This document shows positions 55,265 through 64,000 of a stretch of 64,000 bases of DNA, in pieces. This DNA comes from Gambelia wislizenii (lineage: Eukaryota > Chordata > Lepidosauria > Squamata > Crotaphytidae). The position numbers and the translations under genes were made by a program. Location: NCBI GenBank assembly GCA_030847615.1, contig JAUMIR010000005.1, positions 113,241,116 through 113,305,115 of the forward strand, written 5' to 3'. The notes under the pieces were generated by a model. That model was not told where the DNA came from. It did not search any database and saw nothing but the letters and a program-made list of their open reading frames with translations. Within the stretch, counting starts at the first letter, position 1, and each line of letters opens with the position of its first letter.

Positions 55265-56880
55265 GGTGTCACTCCTCCCCACAAGATGGTGTCATCTGGT
55301 GCAGTTTTCCCTCTGCCCTGTAGTCTTTTCTGCAGACTGGGACTTTGGTACTACCCACCCCCACCCCACCCCTCCTAGCAATTTGTTTGAGTATTCTCTC
55401 AGCCTCTGGGGGAGTGGGATTCAATTGAGGGTTGCAGTAGTATCTAAGTTACCCAAGAAGGAGTTGATTCAGTATCACACTGATATTACAGCTTGGTTCT
55501 TGAGTGGTTTTACTTGTGTCTTAGACTAGTTTCCTAGTCACATTACACATGGCATCTATGTAGGAAGGGTGGCAGAGTTTCTAAGACTAAGGCCCCATAT
55601 AGGAATCCCCCAGTGAAGTATACTCCCCCAGGGTTCCCTCAATCCTCAGATGAGGATGGTGAGGGGATAGAGAAGAGGTCCAAGCTAAGCTAGTAGCACT
55701 GGAGAAGTTTCAGGTTCCTGCCAAGCAGTCAGGTTTTCAAGCAGGCTAAAAGAAGGGAGAGGGATAATTTCAACACTATAGTATTTGGAGGCTTTAGTGA
55801 AGTACCTGAGGACAGATGATCCTGTGGGTGTGGCAGAGGAAGTGGTGCATCAGGCAAGTGGTGGCAACAGTGGAGCCACAGAACATGAGCTGACAGATGA
55901 GTTCTCTGATATTCCTCTGCCTTCTACAGACTCACACACTGGTGATTACACAGCCTCTCAAGGGAGGCCATGGGAGGTTTAGAGCAATCCTAGTGGTCAC
56001 TGAGAGTTTGGGAATGAGTTTGAGGGGAGGCAGAATGCCCATGCCTCAGGAGGGTGGCTGGGGCCACATGCAAATGCCCCCCCCTATTAATGCCCATGTA
56101 TGCTTTATCAGAGACCATATCCACAACAAAGCCCTTATGGCTTACAAGGAAGCCTACAGCAGCCTTTCACTAGTGTGTAAAGTGGGGTAGCTTATGGGGA
56201 TATCCCTTTTGGGGATCTCACTATATTACCAGGTGACAATCTAGCTCAGGCAACTGTGGGCGGGATCCTGAGAGAAGAATGTGTGGACATTTTTTTTGTA
56301 CTGGGAGGTGGAGAAAAAAGATTTGGAGGGTCAAGATGAGAAAGAAAAGGAAAACATTTGCAAGCACAAGCTGGATATGACATGGTGGAATTGGCTCTTC
56401 ATTTATTCAGGGGTAATTGCTAGGGTACAGCCCTGGAGGGCATATTTGCTCAACCAATATATGGATATAATCCACTGGGTGTATGTGGATTTTTCTGGGT
56501 CAGCATGGTTGCTGCATGGCGAGGCCTTTGAAATGAGGGTGGCAATCAACTTCATGATGAGATGAGATCAAATGCAATCACAATTGTGAATGCAGCTGAT
56601 GACACCTGCATGTCCAATGCTGGGAGAGAGATCCCACAGTAGGTTTGTAGTGCAGAAAGCTCAGGTGGGGAACGGGGTTAAGAGCCAGGCAGTTGGTATT
56701 ACCCATGGGAGGCTGTTCTGGGAATTTGGAATGCAGGGTTCTTGCACACACCACCCCTGCAAACTTCAGCATGAATGTTCGAGTTGCAGTGGGCCTCATT
56801 ACTTTCAGAAATGACTGAAAGTAAGAGACACTGGAGGAAACAGGGAATAGCAGTCAGGTAAGCAGGGACCTGGGGCTGCC
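55265..56880 (+). pseudogene. DIRS Gag-like protein remnant
   Basis: Broken frames read 'MEALVKYLRTDDPVGVAEE' (55,785-55,841) and, in another frame, 'IARVQPWRAYLLNQYMDII' (56,416-56,472). Then come 'VYVDFSGSAWLLHGEAFEM' (56,479-56,535) and a cysteine-histidine cluster 'CKLQHECSSCSGPHY' (56,758-56,802), the DIRS Gag zinc-binding end, which packages the element RNA. The canonical cluster also has a preceding G-x-C, seen here as 'GMQGSC'. Multiple frame shifts; not functional. Confidence 0.65.
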
Positions 56881-57182
56881 CCTGTGCCTGCAAAAGGGGC
56901 CCAGCTCAATTAGCCTGGATCAGACTGAGGTTCTCTTGCAACTCTACCCTGATCAGTTCACAGCAGCTTACTTGAAAGGGGGGTTTAAGGATGGCTTTTA
57001 GAGTCTGCCACAAAGAATACAGAAGCTTTATTTTTTGAAAACTCTTCATTGAAGTGATTGGTCTGAAAGCAGTTGTTAGGGACAAGATGCATCAGGAGGT
57101 GGTAAAAAGGTAAGGTAGTTGGCCTCTTCCCCCCTCCTATTCCCAATTTGAGGGTGTTTCCTTTGGATGTTGTTCCCAAGGT
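56880..57182 (+). pseudogene. Start of DIRS polymerase ORF, truncated
   Basis: In the plus frame 'QLYPDQFTAAYLKGGFKDGF' (about 56,938-56,997) fits the conserved start of DIRS pol, and the 3' end near 57,150-57,182 resembles the entry to the reverse transcriptase before the element breaks off. Confidence 0.55.
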
Positions 57183-57189
57183 AAGCATA

Positions 57190-57665
57190 GTGTCCCGCTC
57201 TAAACTCTGAACAAGAATTCAAAGTGCTCAAAGTTCAGAAATATTTTGATGTGGTGGTTCACAAAGTAAGCAAGAATGGATTTTCTGGCAGAGTTGGTGA
57301 AATGCAACATTAATTCTGCATTTCATTTTCTCCTGTTCATTCTAGCTATTTTGAGTTACTGGGCTTCTCTTTTGATGGTGCCTTTTACATGGACTGTCAT
57401 TCCTTGCCCATCAGAGGACTCTGAAGGGAATCTGGGATAGAATGCCTGAGCTAGAGGAGAGTGACCAGCAGCCACCACATGCTGAGGAACAGAGTGTCCA
57501 ACAAGTCTCTGAGGGGATGCATGTGATCCCCTACGTTCAACTCTGAATTGTTGCATCATTTACAAATTCTCTTACAATTGATTTCTGTTTTCTGCAAGTC
57601 CAGAGAAATTGTGAAGAGACACTATGTTCTTTTCTGCTTGTATGCTTATTTATTCTAACTGTAAA
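57190..57665. other. Unassigned sequence
   Basis: Nothing recognised between the DIRS end and the L2 tail. Confidence 0.4.
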
Positions 57666-57667
57666 TT

Positions 57668-58210
57668 CGGGCCCAATATAAGGTGTTGGTTATTACCTCT
57701 AAAGCTCTAAATGGCTTGGGTCCAACTTATCTTTGGAACCACCTCCTCCCATACAATCCTCCCTGTGCACTCCGGTCCTCTGGGAGGAATTTGCTTCAGG
57801 CACAAAAATCTAGGCTGTCTGCAACCTCCCAGAGGGCCTTTTCAGTAATCGCCCCCAAATTATGGAATGGCCTGCCTAACAAGATCCATCAGATGACAAG
57901 CTTGAGTAGCTTTAAAAAAGCACTAAAGATGGATCTTTCGGCAGGCCTTTCCTGATTAGATCCCGGCCTCAGGAGCTGCATCTCCTGGCCTCTTTTAGTC
58001 TTGCTTGTATTTGGTTTTTTTATGTGATTTTAGTTAGGTGGTTTTTAATTTTATACTAGTTTAATATATTTTTATGGGGGAGGGTGGGTGTGGGTGCTGC
58101 TTAGGGATTTTAGTCAGCATTGTTGCATTTTAATTGTTGTAAGCCGCCCCAATTGTTTTTAACAGAGGGGCAGGGTAAAAATAAATTATTATTATTATTA
58201 TTATTATTAA
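57668..58210 (+). mobile_element. L2 LINE 3' end (plus strand)
   Basis: The frame 57,683-57,955 reads 'VITSKALNGLGPTYLWN', 'SQRAFSVIAPKLWNGLP' and 'FKKALKMDLSAGL', the L2 C-terminus. It is followed by the 3' UTR with TAAGCCGCCCCAATTG and an (ATT)n tail (58,184-58,208). Same family as the copies at 16.4 and 17.1 kb. Confidence 0.9.
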
Positions 58211-58214
58211 CTGA

Positions 58215-59895
58215 CTTCTGAGTGAAGTCTTCATGTAACCCAGGTAGGTCAGACAACTAGTTTTGCTACTGTGTTTCCAACTTAAAACAGTAGTGTCTAA
58301 CATCCTAACTGTCTGCAAATGACTAAGAGAAAATGCTTCCTTTGTTTTGATTGGTTATGGTAGATCAACAAACTGGATTGGTTGATGGGTTCGATCCTAT
58401 CTGGTACTGAGATAACACACATTGTTGGTTTTCCAAAAGTGGTAAATATGACTATTCAGGAAAATTTGATATTAATAGTAGGATGGCCTTTGTGGGGTTT
58501 TCCCCAGTGATCATATCCAGTAATGGTTTCATGTGCAGTAATGGTACCATACACAGCAATGGTATCATGGTTATATTGCCAACTGAGAATTACAGTTTAT
58601 TTTCACCTGCCTTGCACAGATTCCCCACAGACCAATTATGGTGGGGGACCATTTGGAATGTTGACTACTCCCTTTTAGACAGCAAACACATTCAGGAATA
58701 AGATTGTTTAAATCTAAATTAGGACAACAACCATGTAAAACATTTGCAGGAAGCAATCAAGATAATTGATCCACACAGAGAAGTCACTCTTCAAACAAAA
58801 AGCTGTGTTCCTAGAACAGAAACACATAATTAAATAGAGACTGCTCATGAATTGACAAAGTGGCTGGCTTTCGTTATTTGGTTAACACTGACCATGCATG
58901 CAGAACTTCATTTTGAAGTCTGAATCAGAAAAGAATTGAGATGTGTTAGAAAAGAGAGAGAGAGAGAGGGAGGGAGGGAGGAGGCTCAGTGAATAAAACA
59001 ACCAAGCTGGGTAATTCCACAAACTGATCCTCATAATTATAAATTTCAGCAACATCATTAATCAAGACAAAGAGTATTAATATCACACATAAGTCAGACA
59101 AAGCTTTCCTTCTGAGATTTGGTACCCATATGGTTCATGGACATACAGTTTCTCTGCCACATGTCAAGGCAGCAAAGAAAGGAACAGCAGATGGTCCTGG
59201 TCAAGACAGGCTTCTCTCACTTACAATTGCCAGGATTTCTGCTTGCAGGCTTAAGTAGCATTTAGTTGTCTGTTTTGGAGTGATGCAGCTATCCTTGCTT
59301 TCTTTCAAAAGCAATTCCTGATCCTTTGTTGTCAAGATACACCAGGAACAACTTCAAAACTCTGCTTATCTAAATTACTGTGGGCTTGTTTTAACGTCAC
59401 AAACAAAGGCACATGAGTAGCTAGCTGTAAGGCAGCATAAAGACAAGTGGCAAGGGCTAGATACTCTTTCATTAATGGATAGCTGAGTTGTCTTCAGAAA
59501 CTAAAAGGGGAAAAAAGCTTTCCATTCTAATTGCCCACCAACTCCTCTTACTTCTGAAGACAGAAATAATTCATGGCATGTTTGTCTAAACATTATCCAT
59601 GACAACAACTGCGAAGAAAGTAAAATAATGCATGTGGTCTATACAGTCTAGAACATCATTGGGAATACTCAAAATTTCCTGGCAGGCTTTGTGATAATGT
59701 TGTCATTCCTTGATACTGCCCCCACTCTCAATTGTTCTCAACTGGTATTATCTACCCACCACCTAGCTCTTGAAGTTCATAACATTCTCAGTATAGTCAA
59801 TGGATCAACCTAATCCAGGCAAATAGTAATAGCAGCAGTCTTGGGCATAGGATTATTAGAAGATGAATATATTGACAAATGACTACTGATGAAAG
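58215..59895. other. Unassigned sequence with small simple repeats
   Basis: A short tandem of AGYAATGGTWYCAT units (3 copies) is at 58,519-58,570 and a (GA)n/(GGGA)n run at 58,953-58,982. No recognised gene. Confidence 0.5.
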
Positions 59896-59899
59896 TTAA

Positions 59900-60905
59900 G
59901 GAAGAAAACAGGGTTACAGTTTGAATATTAAGTAAACAAAAATAATGACTACCAAAGGTTTGTTTAACTTAAAAGGAGATGATGAAGACATCAGAATAGG
60001 CTTTTTAAAAACAAAACAAAACAAAACCTTCTTTACCTTGAGTCAGTCATGCATCAAAATGGAGTTAACAAAGAAGAAGAAGACTAGGACTTGGAAAGGC
60101 AGCCATGAAGAAACTAGATAAGATCCTCAAGTGTCAAGATGTATCATCAAATATGAATGTCAGAATCATCCAAGCCATAGAGTTTCTGATTTCTATGTGT
60201 GGTTGTGAGAGCAAATATGTAATTTTACCAGTTTTCATCTCACTGTAAGAAAGTCCCCCCCCCCAAATTTGTACAGATCTGGAGACTGTTTAAAGTTCAG
60301 CACTGCTTCTTTGCAAAATTTCCATGTGGTGTTTTCGTGCAGGAAAGAACATTCTATTCAAATTTTGCATAGAATGAGTCTCAAACTGTGAAGATTGTCA
60401 TCAGTCCAGGATTCTTCTTGTCAGGGTTTTCTGACACACGGGAGACATGTTTTTTCCACTACTTTTGAGATATTTCCAAATATTATTTTCATCCCTGCTG
60501 GACAGTGAAGAAAGCAGACATTTGAAATGTAGAGCTGGAGGAAAGTTCTACAGTTGCCAGAGATAACCAAAAGACAAATTATTGGGTCGGAAAGCAAATG
60601 AAGTCTGAACTCTCACATGAAGCCAAAATGACTAAACTGAAGTTATCATATTTTAGACACATCATGAGGTGACATGGTGATGTCTGGAAAAGAAGGCAAT
60701 GCTTGATAAAGCTGAAGGCAGTTGAAAAAGAGGAAGATGACATTACAAGTGGATTAAGTCAATCAAGGAAGCCACAGCCCTACTTTATAAGGCATGAGCA
60801 TGGCTGTTGAAGTTTAGGACTCTTGGAGTTATCATTCACATCAGTGTTCTCATTCACAAGGTTACCATAAGTTAAAGCTAACATGATGACAGATAATAAC
60901 AACAA
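59900..60905 (+). mobile_element. BovB LINE 3' end, interrupted
   Basis: The C-terminal BovB region is recognisable from 'GGAAAGGCAGCCATGAAG' (60,095-60,112) and 'CAAGCCATAGAGTTTCTGAT' up to a 'YGCES'-like block (60,198-60,212). It resumes at 60,499 with TGGACAGTGAAGAAAGCAGA and ends near 60,905 in 'AGATAATAACAACAAAG'. The last 100 bases resemble the BovB 3' tail. The 5' start is approximate. Confidence 0.75.
60213..60498 (+). repeat. Unclassified repeat, copy 2, inserted in BovB
   Basis: About 286 bases absent from the BovB consensus layout. It carries the same TCCAGGATTCTTCTTG and ATTTTGCATAG blocks as the repeat at 2,866. The insertion shows this is a mobile family. No clean target duplication; AAATAT and TTTTCATC occur at both ends of the insert. 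Confidence 0.55.
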
Positions 60906-62082
60906 AGTCTACTCAGGAAAAGAGAAACCTTAGGAAATTTCAGTTTAAGTCCAACCTGAAATGTTCTGAAATCATCCCCTAAACCAATTTATAGCCAGTG
61001 TCCTCAGAAAACCAAATAGTTAGCTCTATGCACAGGACAGGGCAACTTAAGGCTAAGCCAAGATAGTGGTCAGTAAGTTTCCCCCCCATACTGTCTGAGG
61101 AACCGGGGACCAAGAGAGTGGCACAAATTATGTGGATGAGGGTAACAGTGCTAGATTATGTAAGTGACTTCACAATGATCCCCTGGCCTTCAAGCTTGTA
61201 GGATGCATGTTACTTCTCATGTTATGTAATACATTTATCATTTCCACCTGCCATCAAGCATACCCAGTGACTAACAATGAAACTTAACACATCACAATTA
61301 TACTTTGGGATGTAAAGACCATTCACATGGGGGGGGTCTTGTCAAGCAAGGGCACATTGAAACAATCTGAAAAGAAAAGAAACCCTGTAACCTGTTGCAA
61401 TGGAAGAGCAGCACATCAACACTTCCCCCCATTCCCCCCCCCATTTCTGATGTTTTTTAGATGCACAGAAAGAGAGAGAGAGAGAGAGAGCATTGTTTAT
61501 CTAGAATACATCATTGTGTTTTATGGAAAAAGCAATGATTATTCAGCCAAAATTTTCACAAAAAGTCCTGGAATGTGAAAACTTACAGAAAAAAAGCACA
61601 GCACTGCTTGAGTTTTCACCAAGGCAGTTAAAAACAAGGATACATTGTTTAAGCTCTCTGGCCAGCCCAACCAATGCTCCGACTGCCTATACTACCTTGC
61701 ACATATATCATCTGTCTGGAAGGGCTCTGCACCAATCAGAATCCCCCTGTGTATAGAAGAACTCTAACCATGCATGTTGGTAAGAGTCTCATACACAAGA
61801 CCCTTTCATGGATGCTAAACATGCAGCCAGTGGTAAGTACTCCTGATGTATAGGGATATTCAGTGCTTCCATTTGGTCCATATTTTTAAGTACACTGATG
61901 TGATTAACACTTCCCAGACAAAGACATACATGTAAGAGTACAATTGACCTTCAGTTTATGCCTTTCTCCATATTTTATGATACAGTTCTTAGCTCAAAAA
62001 AAATATGTACTACTGTATGTGTGTGGGGGGGGGACTCAAATGCATGTTTTAGATTACAGTGTATTCATAAATGTGCCTATTA
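60906..62082. other. Unassigned sequence
   Basis: No recognised gene. A (GA)n run is at 61,469-61,488. Confidence 0.45.
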
Positions 62083-62371
62083 ATAATAACAACAACAACA
62101 ACAACTTTTTTTTGTACCCCGCCTTTTGCCTATTAGGCAATCAAGGCGGCTCACAACAATTGGACATAAAACAAACAGATCCATAACAATAGTAATAACT
62201 TAAAACAATTTACCCCCCTTAAAATTGCATATAATAGTACATATATTTAAAGTAACTGGCAAATTCACCAGTGACATGAAATAACTACCCTAAGACTTTA
62301 AAACTGTAATAGCAAAACATAAAGACATAAAAACATAAACATAAAAACATAAAAAGAAGAAGAAGTATCCA

Positions 62372-64000
62372 TTAAAAATGGTCTGTTCTATTCAAGGAAG
62401 CACTGCCAGAAGAGATCTGTTTTGATGGCTTTTTTTTAAAATTCTCCAAGTTGGTTGCTTGACAGATCTCCTCCGGCAGGGCATTCCATAGTCTGGGAGC
62501 AGAGATAGAAAATGATCTCTGGGAGGTTGTTGTTAATCTAGATCTCATTGGTTGCAAAAAAAACCCTTCCAGAAGATCTAAGGGTGCAGGGCGGATTATA
62601 TGGGAGGAGGCAATCCCTTATGTAGTTTGGACCTAGGCCATGTAGTGCTTTATAGGTCATTTTTGAAAATTTATTTAGTTATTTATACCCCGCTCGTCAG
62701 CCAGAAGGCTATCAGAGTGGCTTACAAATTGTTTTAACCAATAGCTATTTACACATCTACACTTTATTAACCAGTTTAAACAGTTTTCAATGTGTATTAG
62801 CTAATTGCCCCCACAAGCTGGGTACTCAATTTACTGACCTACGAAAGGCTGGAAGGCTGAGTGAACCTCGGAGCCTGCTGGAATCAAACTTGCAATGTGG
62901 TGACTTGCAGTACTGGCATTTAACCACTGTGCCACCAGGGCTCTTTATTGGTGTCATTAACAACACCTTATACTGTGCTCAGAAACTGATAGGCAACCAG
63001 TGAAGGGATTTCAACATTGGAATGATATGCTCCCTTCTCGATTTCCTGGTGATGAACCTGGCTGCAATATTTTGCACCAGTTGTATTTTCCAAACTAGGT
63101 ATAAGGGTAGCCCCATGTAGAGAGCATTGCAGAAATCGAGTCGTGAGGTTACCAGTGCATGCACTACAGTTTCAAGGTCCTTTGTCTCGAGGTAAGGGCG
63201 CAGTTGGCGTATCTGCCGAAGCTGATAACAGGCACTCTTGACTATCATGTTCACCTGAGCAGTCATGTGAAGCGACAAGTCTAGGAGCACCCCCAAACTG
63301 AACACAGTCCTTAGCAGAGAGTGTCACCCCACCCAGGACTGGCAGTTGCAACCCAATACCAGGTTTAGAGGCCCCCACTGTAAGCATCTCCATTTTCTCT
63401 GGATTCAGTCTGAGTCAATTTTTCCTTATCCAGTCCATTACCACTACAAGACAGTGACTGAGGGGAGAAATACCATCTGTCGTCATTGCTGATGACCAAG
63501 TCATGGAGAAATATATTTGGTGTCATCAGCGTACTGATAACACCCCACCTCATGTCACCAGATGATTTTTCCCAGCAACTTCATATAGATATTAAAAAGC
63601 ATCGGGGACAGGATGGCACCCCGAGGGATGCCACAATTAAGTTCTATTTTTGATGAACAACTGTCCTCGAGCATCACCCTCTAGAATCTACCTGAAAGGA
63701 AGGAATGGAACCACTGAAGTGCAGTGCCAACAATCCCCAACTCTCCCAGGCGTTCCAAGAGGATGCTGTGATCTATCATATTGAAAGCCAGTGAGAGATC
63801 CAAAAGCACCAACTGGGTCACACTTCCCCATCGATGTTTTGGCGAAGGTCATCTGCCAGAGCAACTATGGCAGTCTCCACCTCAAATCCCGGTCTGAAGC
63901 TGATTTGAAATGGATCTAGAAAATTGGTTTCATCCAAGATTACTGGAGTTGAGAAGCAATGGCCCATTCGATCACCTTGCTCAAAAATGGCAGATGGGAA
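62372..64000 (-). pseudogene. L2 ORF2: reverse transcriptase and C-terminus
   Basis: Minus frames give 'LLDLSLAFNMIDHSILLERL' near 63,750-63,820, where the catalytic aspartate after 'AF' reads N. They also give 'GIPRGAILSPMLFNIY' and 'YADDT' at 63,519-63,533, 'LRLNPEKMEML', and a clear 108-codon stretch (63,305-62,979) with 'QVNMIVKSACYQLRQIRQL' and 'LVTSRLDFCNALYMGLPL'. The end is 'RSFSISAPRLWNALPEEI' (62,515-62,460). The catalytic box is present, but a stop follows soon after and the D-to-N change makes activity unlikely. Confidence 0.85.
62667..62943 (-). mobile_element. tRNA-derived SINE with L2-type tail, nested in L2
   Basis: On the minus strand it starts AGAGCCCTGGTGGCACAGTGG, a tRNA-like A box, followed by a B-box-like GTTTGATTCC. 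It ends with TTGTAAGCCACTCTGATAGC and a TAAATAACTAAATAAATT tail, as in L2 tails. It sits in the opposite sense to the plus strand but the same sense as the L2. The flanks (CTTTATAGGTCATT and CTTTATTGGTGTCATT) look like an imperfect target duplication. Confidence 0.75.

Larger units (their letters stand above)
54000..57182 (+). mobile_element. DIRS-type retrotransposon, 5' half
   Basis: A promoter-like start at 54,280-54,330 (TATAAAACC at about 54,295), a long leader, a Gag-like ORF region (55,265-56,880) and the start of the polymerase region (to 57,182) follow in order. It ends abruptly at the 'CCCAAG' codon pair where the reverse transcriptase proper would begin. It is the complement of the 3' half at 1-2,812: together the two cover most of a family layout, but they are separate copies. 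The 5' boundary is uncertain. The low-complexity (TTTG)n at 54,004-54,025 is possibly outside the element. Confidence 0.75.
62083..64000 (-). mobile_element. L2 LINE, running off the window
   Basis: Minus-strand L2 entering from beyond 64,000. It ends with an (AAC/GTT)n-type tail at 62,083-62,105 and 3' UTR text GCCTTGATTGCCTAATAGGC. A tRNA-derived SINE interrupts it at 62,667-62,943. A longer remnant than the other L2 copies here, with reverse transcriptase preserved in pieces. Confidence 0.9.

Noticed and set aside
1..64000. Host genes, CRISPR arrays, bacterial operons, riboswitches, terminators
   Set aside because: No exon with splice signals and conserved domain, no regular repeat-spacer array and no Shine-Dalgarno or operon structure was seen; the content is vertebrate-type transposable elements.

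Overview
The window looks like non-genic, repeat-rich DNA from a squamate reptile (lizard or snake). I found no host protein-coding exon, rRNA, tRNA gene, CRISPR array or bacterial operon. The squamate call rests on the combination of BovB (RTE) LINEs, tRNA-derived SINEs whose 3' tails match the BovB tail (Sauria-SINE type), abundant L2 and CR1 tails, L1-clade LINEs, DIRS-type tyrosine-recombinase retrotransposons, hAT and Tigger-like DNA elements, and many dinucleotide microsatellites. This is inferred from family content; the species cannot be read from the sequence.

Layout. 0-2.8 kb: the 3' half of a DIRS-type element (RNase H, tyrosine recombinase, SGNH hydrolase-like domain, terminal repeat). 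3.4-4.2 kb: one of three LTR-like repeats (others at 31.4 and 46.3 kb). 4.9-5.4 kb: a SINE split by a LINE 3' end, then a Tigger-like element. 7.5 kb: a SINE. 12.4 kb: a palindromic MITE. 14.3-18.35 kb: a decayed BovB with two L2 copies inserted in opposite orientation. 19.4 kb: a hAT-type element with a perfect 8-bp target duplication. 20.4 kb: a CR1. 23.7-24.6 kb: a fragment of DIRS recombinase carrying a DNA transposon, duplicated at 36.1-37.1 kb. 24.6-30.4 kb: a minus-strand L1 with 5' UTR, ORF1 and ORF2, cut off at its 3' end. 32.5-35.1 kb: more DIRS pieces. 35.1-39.1 kb: decayed coding-like sequence I could not identify. 39.1-45.2 kb: a nest in which a minus-strand L1 sits against or inside a plus-strand Tx1/L1-clade LINE and itself contains a plus-strand I-clade (Vingi-like) LINE with a long open frame. 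48.7-49.7 kb: a CR1-like fragment split by about 700 bp. 52.1 kb: a SINE with target duplications. 52.4 kb: a third copy of the transposon family seen at 23.8 kb. 54-57.2 kb: the 5' half of a DIRS-type element (promoter-like leader, Gag-like ORF, start of the pol region). 57.7 kb: an L2 tail. 59.9-60.9 kb: a BovB 3' end with an insertion. 62.1-64 kb: an L2 running off the window and interrupted by a SINE.

Nothing here works as a pathway. The functional links are parasitic: BovB and the tRNA-derived SINEs share a 3' tail, which is the expected signature of SINEs using the BovB machinery, and an L2-type tail on the SINE at 62.7 kb suggests a second such pairing. Most coding frames are broken. 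The longest intact stretches are the I-clade LINE frame at 41.1-42.1 kb and the L1 reverse transcriptase at 25.5-26.4 kb. All family names come from recognising motifs by eye, without a database search.
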